Assembly (NCBI RefSeq): GCF_014696315.1 | Contig: NZ_JACJPX010000060.1 | Location: forward strand, 1-49,476 | Length of the DNA stretch: 49,476 nucleotides | From: Calothrix membranacea FACHB-236 | GTDB taxonomy: Bacteria; Cyanobacteriota; Cyanobacteriia; Cyanobacteriales; Nostocaceae | Direction: 5' to 3' | In this document: positions 1 to 8,364 of the stretch, piece by piece | Layout of the letters: every line of letters begins with the position of its first letter | Position numbering within the stretch: position 1 is the first letter of the stretch | The notes under the pieces: model-generated | What the model was told of the DNA's origin: nothing | Seen by the model: only the letters and a program-made list of their open reading frames with translations | Database searches by the model: none | Made by a program: the position numbers and the translations under genes

Positions 1-54
1 CGTGCCACACCCGGTTCCCTTATTTTCCGCCTAAACTGTTTTGACTCTACTTTC

Positions 55-546
55 TTAGTTTCTCACAATAATGGTTGGTTTATTTACGCCGTGCTGTACT
101 AGTAACTCTTTAGTTCTATCTGATTGCACTAATCGGTTGAGTTCGCTACGAATCTGCTGACGTTCTTCGAGAGGAACGAAGTTCACCAGTGGCTTACCTA
201 CTAAAAAATTTTTGGAAACATTAAATAACTTAGCCGCCATTGAGTTGGCTTCGTATATTCTGCCTTCTGTATTTGTAACTATATAGGCATCTGGTGCAAA
301 CTCGAATAAATCTTGGTAGCGTTGGCGTTCTGTTTCTAAAAAATTTTGTGTTTGTATGAGTTCCTCGTTTTGTTGATACAGTTCCTCTACTGCTAACTGT
401 ACCGTTCTGGAGGTATTATGCAGTTCTTCAAAGGCTTGGGGTAGCATATCTGATGGTACCCAAGGTAAGACAGTAGCCGTTTGATATAAATCTGCTAACC
501 GCTTATGCAGTGCTTCTGTGCGTTGAAAAAATAATTCTATATTCAT
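55..546 (-). CDS. Short PAS-domain protein, probably C-terminally truncated
   Basis: The product is 163 aa. Residues about 40-78 form a Gln/Glu-rich coiled coil, and a PAS domain begins near residue 79 (DLFEFAPDAYIVTN) and runs to the end. This coiled coil plus PAS arrangement is common in cyanobacterial signalling proteins, which sense small ligands or redox state and pass signals to a partner domain. The reading frame stops shortly after the region matching the helical connector, so the last PAS beta strands seem to be missing. The other two frames also close within about 20 bases of the stop. No output domain is present. It lies downstream of the diguanylate cyclase gene on the same strand, separated by about 580 bp and a likely terminator, so it is probably transcribed separately. 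PAS assignment is confident; ligand and role are unknown. Confidence 0.75.
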   Translation of the reverse strand: MNIELFFQRTEALHKRLADLYQTATVLPWVPSDMLPQAFEELHNTSRTVQLAVEELYQQNEELIQTQNFLETERQRYQDLFEFAPDAYIVTNTEGRIYEANSMAAKLFNVSKNFLVGKPLVNFVPLEERQQIRSELNRLVQSDRTKELLVQHGVNKPTIIVRN

Positions 547-1127
547 GTGAATTTTCCTGATCAGCTCGCAGAGTAACTAAAAAACCCTAACTGTCAAGAT
601 ATTGGTCTGATGAAATAGCCAATGATAAAAACAGCTAACTTAATGTGTTGTATGACTTTTTCAAGAATGATTATGATTTCAAGAGGCGCTAATCTTGATA
701 TCCATCTTTTGAGGCAGATAATTTCCTTGAATCATTTCTTACAATGACTATCATAATGCTTACTCTTAGGTAATTAAGAATAAGTTAACTATTAAAATAT
801 CTAAAAAACTTCTATCCCAAGAATGGGATAGCGGCAATTGCTACAAAAATAAAAATGCAGTTAACTTTTGTAAACAATAATTTTAAGCTTCTTCAATTAT
901 GGTATAAAAATTAAATTTTAACTACATATATTTGATATATTTGTCACTGAAAACGCTTCATTAATTTTGCTAGGCATAGATGCAATAGGGAAATTATCAC
1001 AGAAATGCTGGAATATATATATTAAGTAAAAAATAAGTAAAAAATAATTTTTAATATTAAGAGATATGGGATGAGCAATGCCAATGATAATGCATTTCAA
1101 CACTGTGAAATAAGTCTATGGCTATCA
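547..1127. other. AT-rich intergenic region
   Basis: This 580-bp AT-rich stretch lies between two minus-strand genes. It holds one clear hairpin followed by a T-run on the minus strand (listed separately). A 61-codon open frame at 918-1103 would need a GTG start and has no recognisable features. I see no RNA gene here. Confidence 0.5.
804..831 (-). terminator. Rho-independent terminator
   Basis: An 8-bp perfect stem (CTATCCCA at 812-819, TGGGATAG at 824-831) closes a 4-nt loop. Read on the minus strand it is followed by AAG and six T residues (803-808). It would end transcripts coming from the diguanylate cyclase gene with a 3' untranslated region of about 300 nt. Confidence 0.65.
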
Positions 1128-3317
1128 TCAAGCAAATTCATAACGGTTTTTACCCAGGTGCTTAGCGCGATACATAGCGTTATCTGCTTGTTTGATTAAA
1201 GTTTCGCTATCATGGCTGTTAAGAGGGTAAATACTTATACCAATACTGGCAGAAACGTTGGTAGTATATCCATCTAACACTATCGGCTCCTTAATTGTAC
1301 TGAGAATTTTTTCAGCCACTTTAGATGCGACTTGCACTTGGGGAATTGCCCGTAAAATTACCGTAAATTCATCACCACCTAAGCGAGATACCGTATCACT
1401 ACCCCGCAAGCAATTACTCAGCCTTTGAGAGACAGTCACCAATAAGCGATCGCCTATCTCATGTCCAAGAGTATCATTAACTTTTTTAAACCCATCTAGG
1501 TCAATAAACAGTAGCCCTAGTAATAAATTATTACTTTGCGCCCAAGCTAAGGATTCATGGAGTTTTTCGTTGAAGAATTTACGATTAGAGAGACCAGTTA
1601 GCGGATCGTGATATGCCAAATAACGCAAATAGTCTTCTTTACGTTTTAATTCATTATTAGAACGATATAATTGCGCTGCCTTGCGCTTAAGTTTTTCTTC
1701 CATGAGCTTACGCTCTGTAATATCGCGAATTACTCCCACTAAAAAGAAATTACCAGCCGCATCTTTATGCAGCGATCGCTTTGTAGCAATTAGATGGGTT
1801 GAGCCATAAGCATCAGTAAATTGTTCTTCACTTTCTTGAGGCTGCTTTGTCTGAAAAACCATCTCATCTCTGCGACGAAATACATCAGCTTCATGCTTGG
1901 GGAAAAAGTCATAGTCTGACTTTTCAATTAATAAGTGATTAGGATAACCAATAAGTTCGCAATAGGCTTCATTTAATACAATCCACTGATGTTGTTCATT
2001 TTTAACAAAAATAGGGTCAGGAATTGTATTAATAACTTGATATAAAAATTCTTTAGAACGCTTTAACTCTTCCTGCATATAAGCAAAATAACAGGTAATA
2101 CCAATAGCGGCGCTAGTAAATGTTAGTAATGAAGGAATAAAAGGTACCCACCAACCATATAAAAAAGCAAAGTAGGCATACAGAGCTAACAACAAGCAAA
2201 AAAGTAAAATACTAATAGATATTTTGATGGGGTGTCGGATTCGCCATGCTGTAACTGCGCCTAAATAAGACCAAGCAAAAATCCACAAGTATTCCCATAG
2301 ATTTGACCAAACTTGTAATAATGGTCGTTCTTGTAGAGCAGCAGCAATCAACTCATGGATAAAATAGGCTTGCAGTTCAATTCCAGCGATCGGCTTGCGC
2401 GAATGGGGTACAAACACAAAATCTTGCAGGCTGGGTGCATTAGAACCAATCAGAACAATGCGATCGCGAATCCATCTTTTGTCTACTCTCCCCGCTATCA
2501 CATCTCGCATTGATACTTGGCGGTAACTACAAGATGATTTCGATGCATCCGCACATAGAGGTTTGGGAAAGTTAGACAATATTTGGTAGCCTCTAGCATC
2601 AGCTCGCACATAGGCTCCATCATTAGCCTGAAACCTAGTAAAAACTGCTTTACCTAACTGTAAATACTCAGATTTACTAGCTGCGTTTTTAGGAGTTATC
2701 CCCTCTGATTTTAAATAAAGTAAAGCCAGCTTTAAAGCAAAACTTTCGTGTGCCTGATTATCAATGTGCCAATACAACAAGCTACGGCGTATTTTACCAT
2801 CGGGGTCATATAACACATTATTAAAACCCACTTGGTCAAGTTGATTTAGTACTGGTGGCGGTAAAACACTGGCATTTTTGTTATTAGCTAATTGTTCAAT
2901 GCCAATTAAATTTGGCATCGATTTATAAGTTTCTACCAAATTTCTATACCCTGGCTCCACTGGCAAATCTCGGTAGATATCCAAGCCAATAGCACGGGGA
3001 TTAAAAGCTTTTAATTTTTGTAACAAATCGGCAATTACGTTATCTGGCATTGGCCAGGAACCAACTTGGCGTAAGGAAGCTTCATCAATCGCTACAATAG
3101 TAATACGCTCTTCTGGGGGATCATGTGGACGTAAGTAGAATAATTGATCCAAAGCCCCTAACTCTAAGGATTGCAGTAATCCCAAAGAGCGTATAAGCAA
3201 GATGCAGACTGCAACGCTGAAGGCGGTAATTAATTCCCTCTTTCCTTGACTAAGCGGTTTTTTTAGTCCAGATATCAACCGCACAAGATGCTTGCCTACC
3301 TGCTTACTCATTCCCAT
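1128..3317 (-). CDS. CHASE2-PAS-GGDEF diguanylate cyclase
   Basis: The 729-aa membrane protein should make cyclic di-GMP from two GTP in response to an extracytoplasmic signal. Order: short cytoplasmic N-terminus, a membrane helix at about 29-50, an extracytoplasmic CHASE2 sensor at about 50-345 (VAIDEASLRQVGSWP near its start), three hydrophobic helices at about 350-420, a PAS domain at about 430-545 ending in the DITERK motif, a short coiled coil, and a C-terminal GGDEF domain from about 570. The catalytic GGDEF sequence is intact at 647-651. The inhibitory I-site RxxD (RGSD, 638-641) is at the canonical spacing, so product feedback is expected. No EAL domain follows, so this should be a synthase only. 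ATG codons at 3317 and 3311 are both possible starts. The CHASE2 ligand cannot be told from sequence. Confidence 0.93.
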   Translation of the reverse strand: MGMSKQVGKHLVRLISGLKKPLSQGKRELITAFSVAVCILLIRSLGLLQSLELGALDQLFYLRPHDPPEERITIVAIDEASLRQVGSWPMPDNVIADLLQKLKAFNPRAIGLDIYRDLPVEPGYRNLVETYKSMPNLIGIEQLANNKNASVLPPPVLNQLDQVGFNNVLYDPDGKIRRSLLYWHIDNQAHESFALKLALLYLKSEGITPKNAASKSEYLQLGKAVFTRFQANDGAYVRADARGYQILSNFPKPLCADASKSSCSYRQVSMRDVIAGRVDKRWIRDRIVLIGSNAPSLQDFVFVPHSRKPIAGIELQAYFIHELIAAALQERPLLQVWSNLWEYLWIFAWSYLGAVTAWRIRHPIKISISILLFCLLLALYAYFAFLYGWWVPFIPSLLTFTSAAIGITCYFAYMQEELKRSKEFLYQVINTIPDPIFVKNEQHQWIVLNEAYCELIGYPNHLLIEKSDYDFFPKHEADVFRRRDEMVFQTKQPQESEEQFTDAYGSTHLIATKRSLHKDAAGNFFLVGVIRDITERKLMEEKLKRKAAQLYRSNNELKRKEDYLRYLAYHDPLTGLSNRKFFNEKLHESLAWAQSNNLLLGLLFIDLDGFKKVNDTLGHEIGDRLLVTVSQRLSNCLRGSDTVSRLGGDEFTVILRAIPQVQVASKVAEKILSTIKEPIVLDGYTTNVSASIGISIYPLNSHDSETLIKQADNAMYRAKHLGKNRYEFA

Positions 3318-4085
3318 TACCTAGTGGGGAGAAATATTTTTGACATGAGTAGACTATATTGACTGACTAGAAATGCGATCGCAGCCATTAAATTCCTCAA
3401 GACTAGCTTGGGTAGTTGAGATCCAATTCTATGCATGACCACTCATTATCCGATGAAATGGTAACTTGAACTGTCGCGCCTTATATCACAAGTTCAGTCT
3501 AAATATTGTTGCTTAGTAACAGAAGTATGTTTATAGAAGATTTTAGCAGCCCAAGCTTAATCTTATATATTTGCATAATTACGTATTAAAGTTTATTTAA
3601 TTGTTGTAGCCTAACAATGTATTGCGTAATTATACTGGATATCTAGTTATTAAATACCTATTATTTTTTTGCTGATAATACTTACCTGTAGAGTCATTGG
3701 TAGGCAAAAATTATATCAATTTGCTCAACGTTTGCCAGGTGCTATTAGATACATATGTATAAATTTATTCTATTTCTAATGGTATATTTATTGTCTTCTA
3801 TAAAGTGATGTGAGATTTCAAATTGAATAAGCTAATCGTCATCTAAATTGAATCATTTTTATGCTGGTAAAAGCTGTAAACCCTCTCCCTTTGACCCTGC
3901 TTACATAGGGATGGCATATTTTTTATTTAGAAGTCCCTGAGATCTACAAAACTTTTTACCTGCATACTTTCTCCAATTGTATTAAAACTAACAAATAAAA
4001 AAGTCAACTGGAATGTGCTTTATGCAACCAGTTGACTTGCAATACATAGCTAAAGTTTTTATACAAACAGCTGACTTTAACTAAA
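3318..4085. other. AT-rich intergenic region
   Basis: About 770 bp lie between the diguanylate cyclase start and the VKOR gene end. Apart from a HIP1 octamer near 3376 and the terminator hairpin at 3997-4038, I see no gene, no RNA structure and no repeat array. The part next to 3317 presumably holds the diguanylate cyclase promoter. Confidence 0.5.
3997..4038 (-). terminator. Rho-independent terminator of the VKOR-thioredoxin gene
   Basis: A perfect 11-bp inverted repeat (AAGTCAACTGG at 4001-4011, CCAGTTGACTT at 4028-4038) has a 16-nt loop. On the minus strand it is followed by TTTTATTTG, giving a run of six T including the end of the stem. It starts 47 bases beyond the stop of the minus-strand gene ending at 4086. 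Confidence 0.75.
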
Positions 4086-5075
4086 CTATCTGAAATATTT
4101 GAAGTTACGAGCGCCTGTATAATTAGAAACCTTGGCTAATTCATCCAAGTTTTGTACTCCGCTATAGGTTTTCCCGTTAATTATCCATGTGGGGAATCCT
4201 TCAATTTTGGCAGCTTTACACACATCTGGTTGGGCTTTAAGTCCATCGGGAGCGCATTCTACTTTAACGCTGTTATCGATAATCTTGTAAGCTTCTTGAC
4301 CAAAAAGTAACTTTTGTTCGTGGCAATGAGGACACCAATAAGCAACATATTCCTTAGCGCCTATCTTCGCCAGATGATTAGCTAAACCAATTTCTGCCTC
4401 ACCAGAGGTAGTAGTAACTTTCCAACCGAACTCTGGATTAGGATTTTCTTTGGGTGAGAACGGCAGAATTTTCTGGGGTTGCCCAGGAGTAGAACCAGCA
4501 GTATCGGCTGATGGATCGATACCTGAATACACGCCCAAAGTGCCAATCAGTGTCACCATCCCGACAATTAGAGCAGTGAAGAGGATTTGTCCAACATCCT
4601 CCCAAGTGCGACCCAAAATAGTGAGTACTAACATACTCATCGAGAAAATAGCCGAGCCTATACAGTAAGGACAAACAGCTTTAATTTGAGATGCGAGTAC
4701 ATACATTAAGTAGCCGCTGAAAACGGACATTGCGATCGCGCCTACTAATAGCAGCCACCAAGTCCAATTTTCTATTTGCTTGCGGTTATTATCTCCCTGT
4801 TTCAAGACTAGGGGAGCCAAAGCCAATATCAACATACTGATATAAGCCAACAGCCCAAACAAGGCTAATGGCTGACCAAAAACCGTTGCCCACGGGCTGG
4901 AAAGCACATCACCACAGCCTTTAAAACCAGCTTGTCCGGCCGGACAAGCTGCACTACCTCCTGTTAATTTCTCGTAAGTCAAATAACCTGTAACTAGGAC
5001 ACCAAGTCCTGCGATCGCGGCAATCAATGGACGCGACCATTTATGAATCCAAGGAGTAGAACGACGACGAATCAT
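4086..5075 (-). CDS. VKOR family protein with C-terminal thioredoxin domain
   Basis: A 329-aa membrane protein that should generate disulfide bonds in lumenal or periplasmic proteins, passing electrons from its thioredoxin domain through the VKOR domain to a quinone. This fusion is typical of cyanobacteria and, as LTO1, of plant chloroplasts. About five membrane helices lie in residues 17-185. Loop cysteines C44 and C54 and the active-site pair C135-PY-C138 are present. The C-terminal thioredoxin-like domain (about 220-329) carries C248-PH-C251 plus a further pair, C274 and C286. I chose the ATG at 5075 (MIRRRSTP). The frame stays open to 5300, but those 75 codons are Pro-rich, repeat-derived sequence with no family resemblance. 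A hairpin terminator follows the gene. Confidence 0.93.
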   Translation of the reverse strand: MIRRRSTPWIHKWSRPLIAAIAGLGVLVTGYLTYEKLTGGSAACPAGQAGFKGCGDVLSSPWATVFGQPLALFGLLAYISMLILALAPLVLKQGDNNRKQIENWTWWLLLVGAIAMSVFSGYLMYVLASQIKAVCPYCIGSAIFSMSMLVLTILGRTWEDVGQILFTALIVGMVTLIGTLGVYSGIDPSADTAGSTPGQPQKILPFSPKENPNPEFGWKVTTTSGEAEIGLANHLAKIGAKEYVAYWCPHCHEQKLLFGQEAYKIIDNSVKVECAPDGLKAQPDVCKAAKIEGFPTWIINGKTYSGVQNLDELAKVSNYTGARNFKYFR

Positions 5076-5358
5076 AAACTTGATTGGGGGTTGGGGTTGG
5101 GGGTTGGGCTTAGGAATTGGGTACTGGGGATTGGGCAATTCAATTTTGGATTTTGCGTTCGCGTAGCGTGTCGTTGGCGCAGCCTCTCGTAGAGAAGACA
5201 AAAGTTGCGTGCGGTGAACCACTTGCGGTGGACGGGTTTCCCGGCATAAGCAAAGTGGTGAACCCGGAGGGGGGTTCCCCCCGTTGAGCAAACTTTTCAA
5301 GACAGATTTGCGATAGCGCAGCGTTAGCGAGTCCGCGAGCGTCTTTTGGATGAAGTTT
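5076..5358. repeat. Block of dispersed Nostocales repeats
   Basis: The stretch upstream of the VKOR gene is made of repeat types familiar from Nostoc-like genomes. There is a G-rich tract of GGGGATTGGG-like units at 5082-5140. A GC-rich element at about 5155-5200 contains GCGTAGCGTGTCGTTGGCGC and CTCTCGTAGAGAAG. A G/C-run palindrome sits at about 5262-5282 and an AGCGCAGCGTTAGCGAG element at about 5313-5345. These leave open frames on both strands by chance. No gene is supported here. Confidence 0.6.
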
Positions 5359-5440
5359 AAATCTAAAATCCAAAATCTAAAATCTAAAATTCCCAGTCCC
5401 TAGTCCCCAGTCCCCAGTCCCCAGTCCCTAGTCCCTAGGA
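5359..5440. repeat. Heptanucleotide tandem array (STRR type)
   Basis: Back-to-back 7-mers: AAATCTA/AAATCCA units from 5359 to 5386, then CCCAGTC/CCTAGTC units from 5392 to 5433 and a last diverged unit to 5440. These are the CCCCART-class short tandem repeats described in heterocystous cyanobacteria. The btpA stop codon (5435-5437, minus strand) lies inside the last unit. Confidence 0.85.
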
Positions 5441-6283
5441 ACGAATAGTTACTGAGGAAACTGATTTAGTTTCACCCTTAGAGTTCCAACTCCGGTGTGC
5501 GGCTTCTACAAATTGACTGACACGTATCGGGTCAATTGGTTGCTCAATCCTACCGTGACGTTTTAGGGAACTGGAAACGATTACACCATCTGCGGCCTGC
5601 ATTAGTGTAGCAATGTTTTCCCAATTGGCCCCACTACCAATAAAGACTGGCGTGCCATTGGCCGCACCACAAGCTAGTTCCAAATCTTCTATGTTAGGCG
5701 GGCTACCAGTTGCCCAACCTGACAAAATCACTGCATCTGCCAAACCCCTTTCGATTGTGTCTTTCACAGCAACTGTCAGATTTGGAGAACTTAAAGGGCG
5801 AGCGTGTTTCACCAATACATCAGCCAGAATTTTAACATCACTGCCTAGCTCTCGCCGATAGCGGAGTAGTTGATGGGCTTCTCCCTCAATTAATCCTTGG
5901 TCGGTTGCCATCACCCCAGTGAGGACGTTAACGCGAATAAATTGCGATCGCACACAACTGGCGATCGCCATTGCACTTTTCGCATCGTTCCGCAACACAT
6001 TTAAACCAATCGGCAATGTCACTAAATTCTGTATTTGCTGCACCACTACAGTCATGGCACTCACAACCGCCGGATCTACCTGACTTTTCGTAAAGGGCGC
6101 ATCAAAAAAGTTTTCTACAATAATACCGTCCACCCCACCACTTGCTAGGGCTGTGGCTTCTTGTTCGGCCCGGTCAATCACAGTTTTGAGGTTACCTCCC
6201 CAGCGGGGCGAGGTCGGCAGTGGTAATAGGTGAACCACGCCAATAATTGGTGTTCGAGTTTTAAATAGCTGATATAAGTCCAC
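5435..6283 (-). CDS. btpA: BtpA family protein (photosystem I biogenesis)
   Basis: The 282-aa product matches the BtpA/SgcQ family across its length: GVVHLLPLP near the N-terminus, GGVDGIIVENFFDAPF, IGLNVLRND and VIVSSSLK near the C-terminus, consistent with a TIM-barrel fold. In Synechocystis, BtpA is a thylakoid-associated extrinsic protein needed for stable accumulation of the photosystem I reaction centre. Two starts are possible: GTG at 6283 (VDLYQLFKT) and ATG at 6316. I prefer the GTG because the 11 extra residues are encoded by a GCTTCGCGGAGTCC repeat fragment and the family normally begins close to DLxQLF. Neither start has a clear Shine-Dalgarno sequence. The stop codon lies in a heptad repeat unit, so the last residues may vary between relatives. 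Confidence 0.92.
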   Translation of the reverse strand: MDLYQLFKTRTPIIGVVHLLPLPTSPRWGGNLKTVIDRAEQEATALASGGVDGIIVENFFDAPFTKSQVDPAVVSAMTVVVQQIQNLVTLPIGLNVLRNDAKSAMAIASCVRSQFIRVNVLTGVMATDQGLIEGEAHQLLRYRRELGSDVKILADVLVKHARPLSSPNLTVAVKDTIERGLADAVILSGWATGSPPNIEDLELACGAANGTPVFIGSGANWENIATLMQAADGVIVSSSLKRHGRIEQPIDPIRVSQFVEAAHRSWNSKGETKSVSSVTIRS

Positions 6284-6945
6284 GTCTTTAACCGCTTCGC
6301 GGAGTCCACAGTACATCAGTCTAGAATTGTTTGACTATGACTAATGACTAAATGACTAATGAATAATTGATTTTATTGTGGACGGTTTTCCGCCTCCTCC
6401 CTAGGATGGAAATTAGCGTAAAACCTTCCATAAGATATGTTAAGATAAAACCTGACTACAAGAGGAGTTTGCAACTCACAAGACGCGAGGCAGCTTCCCA
6501 CGGTTTAGGTCTATCACCTGCGGACTTCGTAGGCAAAGCCTGATCTGAAGGGTAGCATTACAGCTTGATTAGGCGTAGTCGCGAGCGAGCGCGATTTCCC
6601 TGAGGGTAGCGACTTCTCACAACCAGCCCTTTGGGCGGCTTCCCGATGGGTAAATTAACAACGCACGCGCCACGGTAATGTAAAATACCAATAGGCGAAT
6701 TGTTAAAAAACATAACAAGTGTCAAAGGAATTCTAAGACACTAAGTCTTACCCTGGGAAAACAGATTAATAAAAGCATCATAACATGACCTAAACATTGA
6801 TACGGGTCATAGGTTTGCGGACGGGGACAGGCAATGCTAACCTTCCACTTTAGTACTGTCACTTCGGGGTGCAGAAAAAACAAGAGCGCCGCAAACGCTC
6901 GAATGTGTTTGACGACAAGAAAAAAAGTGAAAATTTTTTCAAAAT
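6284..6945. other. Repeat-rich gap between divergent btpA and rimO
   Basis: Three ATGACTA heptads lie at 6337-6358. A -10-like TAAGAT/TAAGATAAA sequence occurs at 6431-6448. A GC-rich block at about 6470-6680 contains several small inverted repeats: GAGTT/AACTC (6466-6478), AGGC/GCCT near 6531-6541, AGTCGC/GCGACT (6577-6613) and a CCC-TTT-GGG hairpin near 6627-6635. Part of the block (AGTCGCGAGCGAGCGCG) resembles dispersed Nostoc repeats. Nearer rimO there are small hairpins, for example ATGACC/GGTCAT around 6784-6810 and GAGCG/CGCTC around 6884-6900. It could be a long structured 5' leader, an unidentified small RNA, or only repeat debris; I do not recognise it. Confidence 0.4.
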
Positions 6946-8265
6946 ATGGGTGACAAGCCAACAATTGCAATTTCTCACCTAGGCTGCGAGAAAAATAGAG
7001 TTGATACAGAACATATGCTAGGGCTGCTGGTCAAAGCAGGCTATGGCGTAGATAGTAATGAAGAATTAGCAGATTACGTTATTGTCAATACCTGTAGTTT
7101 TATTGCAGCAGCCCGAGAAGAATCTGTTAAAACTTTGGTAGAGTTGGCAGAGGCGAATAAAAAAATCGTGATCACAGGCTGTATGGCCCAGCACTTCCAA
7201 GAACAACTATTGGAAGAGTTGCCAGAAGCCGTGGCCGTAGTAGGGACAGGCGATTATCACAAAATTGTAAATGTAATTGAGCGGGTAGAACAAGGAGAAC
7301 GGGTAAAGCAGGTTAGTATTGAACCAACCTACATTGCCGATGAAACTACACCGCGCTACCGCACTACAACCGAAGGCGTAGCTTATCTGCGAGTGGCCGA
7401 AGGATGTGATTATCGTTGTGCGTTTTGTATTATTCCTTTTTTGAGAGGAAACCAGCGATCGCGGACGATTGAATCCATTGTTGCTGAAGCTCAGCAGTTA
7501 GCTAGTCAAGGGGTACAAGAGATTATTCTGATTTCCCAAATCACTACTAATTATGGTTTGGATATTTACGGCAAGCCCAAGTTAGCCGAATTACTGCGCG
7601 CTTTGGGAGAAGTAGATGTACCGTGGATCAGAATGCATTATGCTTATCCCACGGGGTTGACACCAGATGTCATAGCAGCGATCCAAGAAACACCAAATGT
7701 CTTACCTTACTTAGATTTGCCTTTACAACATTCTCATCCTGATATTCTCCGCGCCATGAACCGTCCCTGGCAAGGGCGAGTAAACGATGGGATTATTGAA
7801 CGCATTAAGAAAGAGCTACCATCAGCGGTATTAAGGACAACATTTATTGTTGGTTTCCCTGGAGAGACAGAAGAGCATTTTGAGCATTTACTTCAGTTTG
7901 TCCAGCGAAATGAATTTGACCATGTAGGTGTGTTTACTTTTTCTCCCGAAGAAGAAACCCCAGCCTACAAGCTGCCAAATCAGTTACCTCAAGAAGTGAT
8001 GGACGATCGCCGAAACCGCCTCATGGAACTCCAACAGCCGATTGCTTGGCAGAAAAATCAGCAGGAAGTAGGCAAAATTGTTGATGTCCTGATTGAGCAA
8101 GAAAATCCGGAAACAGGAGAATTAATTGGTCGTTCTGGGCGATTTGCCCCAGAGATTGATGGACAGGTCTATGTCGTTGGCCAAGCGAAGTTAGGAACAA
8201 TCGTGCCAGTAGAGATCCAAAGTGCGGATACATATGACCTCTACGGTCAAATTGTCAATAACTAA
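6946..8265 (+). CDS. rimO: Ribosomal protein S12 methylthiotransferase RimO
   Basis: RimO is a radical SAM enzyme that adds a methylthio group to the conserved Asp of ribosomal protein S12, using two 4Fe-4S clusters. The 439-aa protein has the usual three parts. The N-terminal UPF0004 domain carries cluster ligands C14, C50 and C79. The radical SAM core carries C154-xxx-C158-xx-C161 (CDYRCAFC). A C-terminal TRAM domain spans about 370-439. [18 protein letters not shown] at the N-terminus is characteristic of RimO rather than MiaB. The ATG at 6946 fits the family N-terminus although no strong Shine-Dalgarno precedes it. It is the first gene of the rightward pair with the helicase, 99 bp away across a heptad repeat array. 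Confidence 0.96.
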   Translation: MGDKPTIAISHLGCEKNRVDTEHMLGLLVKAGYGVDSNEELADYVIVNTCSFIAAAREESVKTLVELAEANKKIVITGCMAQHFQEQLLEELPEAVAVVGTGDYHKIVNVIERVEQGERVKQVSIEPTYIADETTPRYRTTTEGVAYLRVAEGCDYRCAFCIIPFLRGNQRSRTIESIVAEAQQLASQGVQEIILISQITTNYGLDIYGKPKLAELLRALGEVDVPWIRMHYAYPTGLTPDVIAAIQETPNVLPYLDLPLQHSHPDILRAMNRPWQGRVNDGIIERIKKELPSAVLRTTFIVGFPGETEEHFEHLLQFVQRNEFDHVGVFTFSPEEETPAYKLPNQLPQEVMDDRRNRLMELQQPIAWQKNQQEVGKIVDVLIEQENPETGELIGRSGRFAPEIDGQVYVVGQAKLGTIVPVEIQSADTYDLYGQIVNN

Positions 8266-8293
8266 TTTGTCATTTGTCCTTTGTCATTTGTGA
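8266..8293. repeat. TTTGTCA heptad array
   Basis: Four tandem 7-mers (TTTGTCA, TTTGTCC, TTTGTCA, TTTGTGA) begin on the first base after the rimO stop codon. It is one of several STRR arrays in the window. Confidence 0.8.
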
Positions 8294-8364
8294 ATAACTA
8301 AGACTAATGATTAAAGACCAATGACTAAATCTCAAAAAATCAAAAACAAAATCTAGGAGAGTTA

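Noticed and set aside
918-1103. 61-codon open frame, minus strand
   Set aside because: GTG start, no ribosome-binding site, AT-driven hydrophobic composition, and it lies in the 3' region of another gene before a terminator.
5076-5300. 75-codon N-terminal extension of the VKOR protein
   Set aside because: It is encoded by repeat DNA and is unlike the family; the ATG at 5075 gives the normal N-terminus.
6470-6680. 6S RNA, tmRNA or RNase P RNA candidate
   Set aside because: I could not find the defining conserved sequences of these RNAs; part of the segment resembles dispersed repeats.
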